Shown here piece by piece: positions 12,886 through 25,200 of a stretch of 64,000 nt of DNA; positions within the stretch are counted from its first letter, which is position 1; the number at the start of each line of letters is the position of its first letter. The notes under the pieces were generated by a model that worked only from the letters and a program-made list of their open reading frames with translations, was not told where the DNA came from and did not search any database. The position numbers were made by a program, and so were the translations under genes. Source of the DNA: Hippopus hippopus (taxonomy: Eukaryota; Mollusca; Bivalvia; Cardiida; Cardiidae); contig OX328110.1 in the NCBI GenBank assembly GCA_946811185.2, positions 9,838,516 through 9,902,515 on the forward strand, in the 5' to 3' direction.

Positions 12886-15800
12886 AAAATAATACAAGGC
12901 AAATAAAACTTTAATAGTAAACATAAACAACTACTTAAGATTTTTTTTGACATAAACAATATATAGGCAAGCCAATATATGAATAAATAGAAGGTAGATT
13001 TACCTGTTAATGCCGTCTTGAATGATACTTCGAGCCTCACATTGCCCATTTTCACCAATGATAGATATTCTCCGTGCTGAGGAAAGTTGGGTTCCAACTG
13101 AAAGGCGAATAATGTGGAAGCGCTTATATAGTGCCCTCTGTCCAGAAGATTGCCTCCGAAAACTAACGAAACGGTCATATTCTGATTAAGAGACAGCTCT
13201 AAGCTTCTCTGGGAACCTATTATTGTTTCTTTTTCCAGCATGTTTGATTGGCCTAGTCAGTAAACTGCAGAGCTTAAAACTCGCGAATATCATCCATGTA
13301 TCTTGTTTATTCAGTATCTTTTCGTGGGCTTTGTATTCGAATGTAAATCAAGTACATGAAGTAAGGGCCTTTGTTGGAAAGAAAAAAAAAGGATATTTCG
13401 CACGACATAGTTTAATGAACTTCAGGTTATCTCAAATCTATAATTAAAGTAAGTGTTACCGTCTTTCGGCAAATTGTTTTCATGGTATTTATCACTAGGG
13501 TAAAGAAACCGCAGTTAAAGTCTTGGGGTCACTGTCCTGTTCAATGTTTTTAAAAAAGTCTATATCTTTTCATAGTAATATTTTTTCATAAGTCTTTGAT
13601 CTCAATGGTAAAGAGGGAGGTGTAGGGGGATTCCAAACCATCAGGGAAAGTTCCTGCAGGTCGAAACTGGCATAACCAGCAAATACACCTGTTACAAAGT
13701 TTTGGTCTCGAGCAATTACATACGATTAATTTTCACCTTTTCCCACAATGTTTTCCCAAGATGTTTTCCAAAGCCGTCTCTATCCGTATTATAACCAGTG
13801 CTCATCGGGGAAAGAGTTGCCCTTCTACTGAACGATCTTGGTTTATTAAAGCTTAGAAATATTTTAAAGAATGGCAAAAATAAGTTTTAATCCGTTTACT
13901 TTGTGAATAAGGTAAAAAAAAAAGGGGAGCATTTTCTCATTGTTCCACAATACTTTTAAAGGCGTTTTACCTCAGAGTCACTAAAAAAAAAAACATCAAC
14001 AAGTTCCAATACAGAGATATTTTAACATACGCTTTTTCACGCATCTGAATAAAACTGAGTTTTGATTTTCTCCTTTTTCCCACAATTCATGCCTTCTGTA
14101 TGGCAAATAAAAACAGGCTACGTCAATTGGTACACCGACCTTAATTTTAACATAGTTTTATTTTTAGAAGGGTGAACTCAATCCATCATAACGCATTTCA
14201 ATCGAATCCATCTCCAATGCATGGCGCGATTCTTTTCGACGATGTGTCGCGGGGAAAAAGAAGCGCGCGAGTTCGGGTGGGCCGATATTCTGCTGCTGCT
14301 GTCCAAAAATGTCTCGAAAGACCTGAATTCACTTGTCAACATGATATACAGGTCGCTGACCACTTGTACGGCTGGGGTGGGAGAAAAGTCGCCGATCAAA
14401 ATAACAGCCATGGCCGGGCCGTGAAAATGGGCTTTAAATCCCACATAATGTGGCGCAGGATATACTGGCGCAGGGAATAAGGCACTCAGAATTCTCAACA
14501 TACTACTAACACACACAAAAGAGAGCGCTAATCCACTTCATTTGCGAAATAAGTAGACGGTGAGACCCAAATCAGACATTACATGATGTAAGTCTCTGAT
14601 CCGTCAAACACGCAAGTTTCGCAAGTTTCTCGGCACGTTCTGTTCTCTTCTGTTCTGTTAAGGTGAAGCGATCATATATGTTCGGTTAACATACTCAAAT
14701 TTGTTTGATATGTAGGTTTCGAACTTTTCAGATGGAAAAGGAGCCAAGCTGAAGGTTGCCAACTTCAATCTCGAAGGAACCTACTTGCCTCGAAATAAGG
14801 ATCAGGAAAGTGCCTGTCTGGACGGTTCTAAAACTGTACCATTTTGTATGGTCTCAGGTAAGGCGATGCCATAAATAGTAATGAGACATGCTCTGTGAAA
14901 ATAGGGTTTAATGTATTTGCGAAAATATCGACCTACGTCAGCCTGCGCAATCCGCGCAGGCTGACCTGTACCGAAACTTTTCGCTATTGATCAATTTTCT
15001 GTATGTCAAAGGACCAGTCTACCTTATGAAACAATCAGTTGTTAGACATACTGAATTCAATGGATCCCTAATTATGTGATGTCTTGCATGGTATGATGCA
15101 TCACGGAGAAACATTATGCCCCCTTTTGCCAGAACATGGCCCAGTTTTTAACTCCTCAACAAACGGTAAGTTTTATACCGGCTATGAGGAAGAAAGCTTT
15201 TTTACCCTAAATGAAATCGCCAAGTATACTCAATGTAAATGTATATTATAATATAAAGACTCAAAAAAAAAAAACAGTTTCAATATTGCTGTGGTTAAGA
15301 ATGTCTCAACAAAGCGGACAGTGGAGATCAAAGATCAGAATGCACGATGTGTGCTGTCTGATCTTGATCTGCATTAGACGCAAATGTAACTACAATAGTG
15401 AAAGGGTTTAACTCTATAACACACAATAAAAATTTAGACAGGTCCAAATTTGAAGCAGTTTCAAACTAGAAATTAAATGTGGCACAAATAATGGAATTCA
15501 TATCAGAAAAGCTAAAAAACACTGTTGGAAATGGAGAAAATGCTGTTTACAAGCATTTTCTCCTTTTTATATTATGAAACTACAGCTTTTGTTGCAATCT
15601 GGAGGATAGCTTTAGAAAAGATTGTGAAAAAAAGAGGTATAAGCTAAAAACCAGCATTTTCTTTTTTTTTTCCCCCATGATGTTTCAATAGAATTTGCTG
15701 TCTACGACGGCTTACAAATAGAAATATATGTACATGTAAGTCTTTTTTTTGAAACAGACTCAATATTTCTAGTTTCCTGTTTTAACGACAGGTGACAGCC

Positions 15801-18800
15801 GCCACCACGTGGTCGGAAGTCTAGTTTCAGTCATTACACTGTTTCACCGAGAACACAACCGTATTGTGGACAAGCTTCAAGCCTTGCACAACCCCGGCTG
15901 GGACGACGAAAGGCTCTATCAAGAAGCGAGGAAGATAGTTATAGCCGAGTATCAGAGTATCACGATACGAGGTACGAGAGAAGATACGTTGTACTCATAC
16001 ACTCGATAACTCTTTCAGCACCAAATATATAAGCCTTGCTTCTGCAAAAAGTATCGACCCACTTTTTGCCACAAGTCAATTTTCTGCATATCCAAGGACA
16101 AGTGTACTTAATGATTTTGTCGGTTGTTCAAGAAAATAGATATTATAGATCTATAATTACATGATGACATGCTTGGTATAATACATCACAGAGATACCTT
16201 AAACCCCCTTTAATGCTTCTACCACCTTATACTTTCTATTGACAGTAAATGAGACACGCAATGTCAAAAAGGGAGCGTTATACATCTTCAAAAAGTATCG
16301 ACCGATGTCAGCCTGCGCAGTCTGCATATGCTAACATCAGTCGAAAATTGTTTCTGTTTATAAATTTTCAGCATGTTCAAGGACCATCTACCTAATGATT
16401 CAGTCGGTTGTTGGCCAAAATGGATATTATGAGCCCATAATTATGTGTTGGTGTTGACTTGCTCGATATAATGTATCACAGAGATTCATTAAACCCCCAG
16501 TTTGTCATAGCGCGGCACAAATGTGTTAAGCCGCACGGCGACCGTAGCGTATATGACTGCGGCATCATGCTCTATATAGTGTAATTACCTGTCATTCATA
16601 ACAGATCTGATCGCCGGCGTTGTTCTCGATGATGAGATTGCCAAAGAATACCACCTGAAAGAGAAGCCTGGTTACGACAACGTCTATGACGAAGACTTAA
16701 ACGCCCAAACTTCTTTGGTGTTTTCGACCGCAGGCTTCCGGTTTGGACACACCCTTGTCAATTCGTATGTATATATGTAGAGTACTGAACCCTTTTCCGG
16801 TTGTTGGATAAGAAAATTAGGTTTAATACGAGCTGTAATGAAGACATACATGTATTTGATGATAGTTAAGTATAATTTGCGGGGATGGAGTTTAGGGTCT
16901 AAGAACAGTCAGTACATGTCCTGTTCAGTCTAGCCTCGATCTACACCTTTTGCAAAATTCAACTGTTCTAAGCACTCTAAGAGTTTATTCAGATCATTTG
17001 GCAAGAATTTTAGGTGTTCAGAATGTTAAAGACTTGAACAATCTTTTCAAATGTCCTCTATAATATGTCAACATCCAGTTACAAAATTGCTGCCATGTAT
17101 CTATCAGTAAGTTACATATACTTGTCTTACCATTATAATTAAATGCTTGTTTAGGTCGTTCACGGTAGCTACTCATTGTTCCGATAATGTTTATGTCGGA
17201 AAACCAGTAGCTTAAAAATAATGCTGTGCAAGCTACAGGTAAAAGAAACTCTACGGAATATAGATAGTGTAGGTACACTTGAAGCCGAAGTAAAATTGGA
17301 TTGGTGTTGAAAACGACAATAAACACCAAACTCACAAACATCTGTCATTTAAGGATAGGGCATCCTAATGGCATTCTTGTAAAATCGCCTTTCATCGCCG
17401 AAAAAACGTACGGATTCGGCTAAGACTCGAGTAATCCGTAATCGATCGGCCGATACACGCCGATTCCCGGCATCGATTATGGATTACCTGAGTCTTTGCA
17501 GAATCCGTACGTTTTTGGCGATGAAAGACGATGTTACACGAATCTCATTAGGGTGCCCTATCCTTAAAACAGTACATGTAAATGCTCTTTGAATTTTAAA
17601 GTAATAGGAAATAGGAACTGTCTAGATCTATATTCCTTTTTTCAGAAGACACCTTCTTTGAGGCAATATCTCGAAGTAGTCGACATATCCGAATGATCTG
17701 ACACTAGATTTTTTTAAAATTTTAAAGTCTAGAACATGTGGTTAAATGTATCAACGAAAAGTATCGATCCGTGTCAGCCTGCGCAATCCGCACAGGCTGG
17801 AATAGGGCGAACTCTTTTCTATTGTTAAATGTTCTGAATGCCGAAAAACAGTCCACCTCAAGATTCATCCGGTTTTAGACAAAATGGATCTATGTTATGC
17901 GTCAACTTGCATAGTATAATGCATAACGAAGATGTTTCCCATAGCGCAGCTCAACTGATATATTTATATTACAGATTATTAGGTCAGTGTGACAAGACCA
18001 ACAAGCATGACATTGTGAACGAACCTGTACACCTGAATTACAACCGAGTACATATGTGTTTTATGAAGTCAGGTATATCTGGTATCTTGAGATATATCAG
18101 TCAGAGAGGAATGGGAAAAGCTGATGGGTAAGTCTCTTTCACATAACAGAATTTAACAGTCTTTCTTTGGCACCTGTATATGGTCAAGAAATTGTTTCAC
18201 CCCCTGTCTTTTTTACAGGGTATGATATTTTGGCGCAATCAAAACATAATGGAATGAGAATAGGACACTTCTTGAAGCATAACTTAATATAACCAGTCTT
18301 GTGACTAGAACATGAGCTCATGGACCTCATTGTATGTAAAAGTCGCACGCTCATGTTTTGCGTTCAAATCCACTTAAATACGTATACGCGTATTACAAAT
18401 GTTCGTGCGCATCCTACTCCGCATGTTTTTGTCATGGATATTGAGTGTTACGGGAGACCACTCCTTCATGCATGGCTTCATCCCGATTTAAATACAATAG
18501 CTAACAACTGCGTTAGGGAGAATTCTCTTTAGCTCAGTGGTTATGGTGTTGGCCTTTTGTCAGGGCGTTCTAGGTTCAAATCCTGCCCGGTCCCTGTATT
18601 TCTGCTATGCATTTGTTCATTTGTTTCTTTGTTACGGACTTTGTTCGTAAGATCAGTCAAAAGTGCATCTATGTATTTTTCGCCCAGATGGTAATACTAC
18701 TGGTGCACTCAAACAAGTAGCACTTTCTTCGGGTAATATTAGTAAAGAGGAAAAAATGAATCTTTGAACTGTCACCATCAAACAATTAAAATACTGTTGA

Positions 18801-21800
18801 CACGGCGTTACACATCAAACAAGCAAACAAAAGCGGGAAATTTAAAGCTGTGATAGTATAGCTGTTTCCACTTGAAAAAATTATCGTGGGAAAAGGAGAA
18901 ATCGCTTCTAATGAGCAATATCTCCTTTTCCCACTGTGTCTGTTAAGTTTTTATCCTATTTTTTTCCTTGAAAAAATTAACCTCCACAGTGACCTTCATC
19001 ATTGTTTTCTGACGATATAAGCACGGATACTACAAGTGTGAAAATTTTAAGACAAATCTGTCCATTAGAAAGTATGTATTTATTAATGATTAACCCTTAA
19101 TTCGGTTAAATTATCTCCCTTTTAAACTCAATGGTCTATATATAACATGCATATTTGTACATTTACCATGCTCAAAACCAGGTTTTCATATATTTTTTGT
19201 GCAAAACTAAATGAATTTTCATTAAAATGTCGTACATTTTCATATTCTTTCAGTAATTTTTCTATTTAACTGACTATTAAGGAAAAGCGTGTTAAATTCA
19301 ATATAAGCTGAATCTTGGAACTTTATATACCTTTTTCAAAGGCAAATTTCTCAGAAACGAGCACGGTGACCTATATCTTTACTGTAATCTACTAGAGACA
19401 CGATGAGCTTTGTATGTGCAAAGTTTAAAAAAAAATCTGTCTGTTAGAAAAAATTGTGATATACGTCGTTAAAACGCGAATGTTTCAAATATCATAAAAT
19501 GAAAGAAAAGATTTTGAACTACAACACTAATAATGATATTAATTTGAATGTTTCTCAACCAGTATCTCTTACTTTTTGAAAAATATTGCTTGTTTTTTAT
19601 GGTACTTATTTCCACAAGCTTTTGCAACCAAGAAGTTAGCTGCTTTCGAAGTCGTTGTGAAATAAGGGGAAAATGCTTGTTACAAGCGTTGAAGTGTCTT
19701 TAACTTTCTGTTCTTGCCTTTAAATACCATATCATCTATTTAACGTTCAGATGATTTATTGGTGTGTCACACGCCGCCCAGGAGTAAAAAGAGGAAATTA
19801 TATCAGATTTGCAGGGATCTAATTTTCCCACTTTGAATAGTTATTTTATGAAGTCCAGTGGTGTAATTAACTTAATAAGTAAATAAGTAAGTAGCATTTT
19901 GTCATCTAAACATGTGTTATAGAAAATTCAACAATACAACGAAAAAAATGAACGTAATAGTCCTACACGTATACAGAAAACAGGCCCTATGAGACCAACG
20001 TGTCATCTTGATAGAACGAACAAAGAAACCAGCGAGTAAATGACTTTAAGTTTGATCAAATCTAAATGTTGATATGCATGATGAATTTTTTCTTTGTAGC
20101 CATATGCATGATACAGTAAGGAACTTGTTGTTCTTTGATTCCTCAAATAACAAGAGTCTTGACCTTGGTGCGCTAAACATCATGAGAGGCAGGGATCACG
20201 GCCTCCCGCCCTATAATAAATGGAGAAAGCTGTTTGGCCTGCCTCCATTTCCGGCAAGCCACACCTCAAGCATGGCCTCCAAGATACGAGAAGTTTATGG
20301 AGACAGGTACCGTACTCTGTTATTATTGTTGTTTTGTTATTTTGGCGTACAGTTTGTTACCAGACGTTTAACTTGTATACCAGTCCAGTTGAAAGTATTT
20401 ACAGACAACTAACTTAGATGTAGCTCAAAAGGTTGATTTGTCTAAAACTGGATGCAGAGAATGGCTGGGGAAAAATGCTGGTTACCTCTGTTGTCGTCTG
20501 TTCCCAAAGTAGTTTGCAAATCTTTCTTCCCAGAACATGGAAAACACGTGAGTTTTAGTAAATAGTAAATACCAGTTAAGTGGGGTGTAGTGGTATTACG
20601 GTGTTTAATTACATGCAGTCCTGGAGTTTCTTTAAAGGGTAACTCTAGAACAAAATTTTTGTTTCAAAATCGGATAAAACTATACTAGAGTATGTTAACA
20701 AAAAAAAAAAAAATCTTAGCGTTCTGTGATGCTTACTTCACGAGATATAGAGGTTTAAACTTCGGACTTTCACCTGTCTGAAAGTCGCTAATTGAACAAA
20801 TCGTGACTTCCGGTAGTCTGCCGTGACGTCACAAGTGTGAGAAGATATGGTCGCTATATATGAACTAACGCAGAAAACTGAGAAAACTGCATGAAATTTG
20901 TAAAGATATAAATCGCTTTATCACGTTTCAATCACTTGTCTACTGCAGAATTTCAATCTCTATCGCTCTTACATCTTACTACAATCATAGGAAAGAAATT
21001 TTAAATGAATTTGCCTAGTGGAGAAAGTACTTATGAAAAGGAAAAGTTATTCTTCTAGTGTGGAACAAAACTATTTTGAAATTCATTTCTTGAAGTTATT
21101 TCAATTATAGCACTGTCTCATCAACGAATTTTGACAGATAAATATTAAAAAAAAGAAATGATAACTCAAGATAGTTGAATTATACCAAAAGTCTCTTCTA
21201 CTAAGTGGTAGAAGGAACGTTGCAATGTGTAAACGAAATCATTCGAGAACGGTTCTAAGGCTGTTTCTACCAAATATATGACATCGTCGATCATTAAACG
21301 GTCTACACATCCTGTGCAGTCTGATCTTGATCTACACTGTCGATGTCAGCATTTCACATGTCTCCTTTAGCCTGGGAAGAATTAAAAACCTTGATCTACT
21401 GTAGAAATCATATCCTCTCTTTAACATTCACAAACAACATTAAATCCAGCACACATCCTAAATTTGCAGTTTAAGTTGAATCCATTTGTTTCACTTAATC
21501 TTCATTTATTTTCCTACGTGTTATTTTCACACTTTCAAATTTGTTTCTTTCATCAACAACAACGTTAAAAGATTGTCTGAATTGCCTCCTGCCTTCCTGC
21601 CCTCCATATCAAGCAGTAAACGTTTTTGATCGTCTGCAAAATACAGGGTCAGTCCATTTCCTAAATACTGAGACATGTTAGGCGTAAAATTTAAATGGAA
21701 ATACCAACGTGGACAAAAATTATTTAACTTTCTTTTTCCGTATTTCTCGCTGTAATCATGTACGAGATAACAGATGCTGACCATAAAAATTCAGCGTAAA

Positions 21801-22196
21801 TTAAAAAATTATTACAAACTTTACACAAAAGTTTAGTGCGCCAACCTTTTATTTTGAGAAAAGAATTGTGTGTTCCATCAATGTAAAGGGGCAGAGGGTA
21901 AATTCGGCGCCTCTTTGATGTTGGTACCGCACCGTCGTGGTCTCACATATTGTTTTTTGCAGCTGGAGGTGAACAAGCACGTGTCATAAACATGTCATGT
22001 ACAAATTTACTCTTTTGCTTTCACGACCATATTGAACCCTTTTTCTTATTAAATGTAAATGGAATTTGGAATTTTATACAGGTTAAATGGGTAAGTCGAA
22101 TGTCATAACTTTTGTATTTTCCTCATTCATACGATCTTAAATAAAAAAAAGTCCCATAATCTGCTTGTCGAATTTCTATTTTAACTACCCTCCAAT

Positions 22197-22243
<47 letters not shown>

Positions 22244-25200
22244 AATATGAAAGAGCTCGATAATCAACGGTGAATTTACCATTGATTTCTTACCCCATTT
22301 AAATTTCTGTGTGGCCCCAAGGCTGCTGATCGCCACTCAATGACCTTTTCGAACAATGTATATTAAGATCAGACTGCACAGAACGTGCAATCTGATCTTA
22401 TGTACAGTGTCCAATACGGAGATATCTATCTCCAAAAACTAGCAGTATTCGAATTTTTGCAATCGGCATAAAGGTTTATTTAACCTGTTGAGGATTAATG
22501 GTAAATCTGATATTAAGCACGTCATTTGGTTTAGACAGACAGACAGCAGACTGACGAATAAACAGTCATCTTCTGGCTCGAAATAGTGCTTAAACTCGGC
22601 ACCCAGCTTACGATAGGGATTTTTGTGACCAAGAAAAAAAATCGTCGCACGACATGAGGGAGGATAAGGTTATGAGAAAAAGTCAGTATCAGAGCAAATT
22701 AACAGTACACAGAAGCCGAAATAAATGTGTGGGTCAAACTTCCTACGTCACATCCGGTTTATCGACGATTTCACAAACTCGCACAGGTGTGCAAACCACA
22801 TTTTCGCTTATAACTCTCTTTTTACGAAAGAAATTGAAATATGGTTTTCAATTTTAAGATTGTTTTCATTTAAGGATTCTTGTATCCAAAAATAGCTTTG
22901 GACTGGAGTTACCCTTTAAATCTTTCAGCGCGAAAGGCGAAAATATTGGCTTTTCTGGACGACAAGGATCAATTTCAATTTTCTTTAATTATCATTGTCT
23001 GCATTAGTCTCATGGGTTAACGACATAAAAGAGGCCAAACTGAATGAGTGAAATTCAGCAAAAAATGGACAAAACACCGTAAAAAAGGAAGACCATCAAA
23101 ACACTGTAATAATTTCGCAAAAGAACTATGTACCATGTAACGAATTACACAGATTTTTAAATAAGATTTCTCTTCAAATAATTACATTTCATTTCTCCTA
23201 CGAAAGGCCTCCAAGAATCATAGTTAAAGGCTTACCTATTAATGTTGTAGCACACTACATTTTGTTGCTAGCGCTGATAGACTGTAGAATCTAGCTGAAG
23301 TTCCTATCATACATTTGAATGAATGCTTATTGTTATTGCAGAGATGACGAGATAGATGTGTTTGCCGGTGGTCTCACGGAGATAAAACGGAAAGGTGCAT
23401 TAGTTGGCGATCTATTTTCACACATTATTGGTGAACAGTTCTTGCGGCTGAAATATGGGGATAGATTTTATTATCAGAATAAGCCGGATGGTCAGACGAG
23501 CAAGGGTCGATTTAAAACGGAAGGTATGATAAAATGTTGAACAGCTTTATGGTAGTCTATCCCTGTCCAAAAAATGATAAAATGGAGTGCCTGTACGACC
23601 AAGATTTTAAACAAAAACTCGAAAACGAATGTATTTCATGTTCTTGCTCTGGGTCAATTTATAGAAGAAGTTAGCTAATTTCGCCACGGTTTACTGTACG
23701 TCTATTGGTACCAAATCACTGTAGTCTGTGTACCATTGTAATATCACTGAATATTAGTTTATACATGATCAACAAGAACAAACACGTGTACATAATTTCT
23801 CAAGATATTCATAAGATATCTACCGCAAAGCTCAATTTTGGTTATTGAAATAAAAAAAAAAAAAACCATAATAAAATACCAATGGACTGAAGTAAGGTAC
23901 GTCTTCAAACAAAGCTACATTAAGAGAAAAGTAAACTTCGAACCAGTATCAGTATTGTATAAATTATGTAGATTTTTACTGTAATGACCAATAATGTAAA
24001 GAAACAGCGGCTATTTCGCCATTTTTTCACGAATCTTGATGAAATAAAAATTGTCTAAAGCTTAACAGACATTGAAACTATAACAGCAAGCGTTTCTGTC
24101 GGTATTGAACTTGTAAGATACACACGCGCAGAATGATTTCAATGGTTGATCATAGGACACCGTTACTAAAGATAGCACACTGGCGACGCGTCACTATATC
24201 GTATATGATTAGACAAGGTGTACAACGAAATCGGAGAAAATTTGACCCCCTTTCCCCTTTGAAAGAGAACATTTCACCGACAAAACAACTTGGCAATCGG
24301 TAAAAACGGGTTCAGAAATGATTTTATATACAATATGCCCCTTGCAAAAGGTTGTAATGACCGAAAGTAGAAAACTTCTTGGAGTTCATCCATCTTACTC
24401 ATTGATTTGTCTTAACCCCTAACCTGCTCAGTTAAATGGAACTTTAAATACCATAGCAAAAACCAAAATGTTGTCACTTATTCTTATGTCCTTATCAAAT
24501 AATGTAGATCAAAAACAGACTGCAGTCGCGCTGAGCAGCCTAAGGGTTAATCATGGCTTATTTTTCCCTTTCTAACAGCACAGGTAAAATCCATACAAAA
24601 AATCAGTCTCGCCAGGATGTTATGTGAGAATACAGAGACAACTCAGATACAACCGAATGTCTTCAAGAGAGTTCGTGACGGGTACTGTATGAAAATTATT
24701 GTATTTTTTTCTTCTCTAGCCTTGTCACCATTTAGGTGGCCTAGCGACGCTCAAATGCAACTTACATGATGCATTTTGATCTGAAATTAGGCATTTTTAG
24801 GTATTACCATCCTAACGCTTCTAGTGCAAGATGGAATAAAACTTCTTATTAGTTGATAAATAAGGATTTGTACTGATATAATATTTTTTCACATTTCTAA
24901 CCGACCAGAAATTCCTTTGATGTCTATCTTGAAATCATTTGTAGATACTTTTGTTCGTTTCCTGAAAAGGGAGGTAGTTATTATCTCCCTTTGTAATGAG
25001 AATATAGTGGTTTTAGATTTATAAATGATAATTCTAAGAAGGAAAAAAAGGAAAAAGTGGCTCGGTTAAAGTAGTAATTATACTCATTTTCAATCATAGC
25101 AAATTTTATAGGATAATATTATAGTGGAAACAGCTGTTTTCCATTAGGATGGTACTACCTTAAGGCATATGAAATCATTGCAGGACCTGAAATGCTCAAT

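Larger units (their letters stand above)
11916..14504. mobile_element. Internally deleted Polinton-like element
   Basis: Inverted termini start AGTATGTTGAGAATTCTG at 11916 and end with the reverse complement at 14504, giving the AG...CT ends typical of Polintons/Mavericks. Flanking hexamers ACAAAT (11910-11915) and ACTAAC (14505-14510) match at 4 of 6 positions, as an aged 6-bp target duplication would. Inside are a plus-strand C2H2 ORF and a minus-strand capsid-like fragment, arranged convergently. No polymerase, integrase or ATPase remains. It sits in peroxidase intron 5. Confidence 0.65.
20636..22915. mobile_element. TTAA-flanked DNA transposon, 2.28 kb, non-autonomous
   Basis: Ends AGGGTAACTC and GAGTTACCCT, with TTAA at 20632-20635 and 22916-22919, as in the piggyBac superfamily. 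Similarity between the arms extends inward imperfectly. There is no transposase ORF; inside are two partial family B MITEs and a (CT)n tract. It lies in peroxidase intron 10. Confidence 0.65.

Noticed and set aside
12736..12930. Ser/Phe-rich ORF
   Set aside because: Produced by the GAAA/GGAA tract; only the part above 13005 of the longer minus ORF is protein-like.
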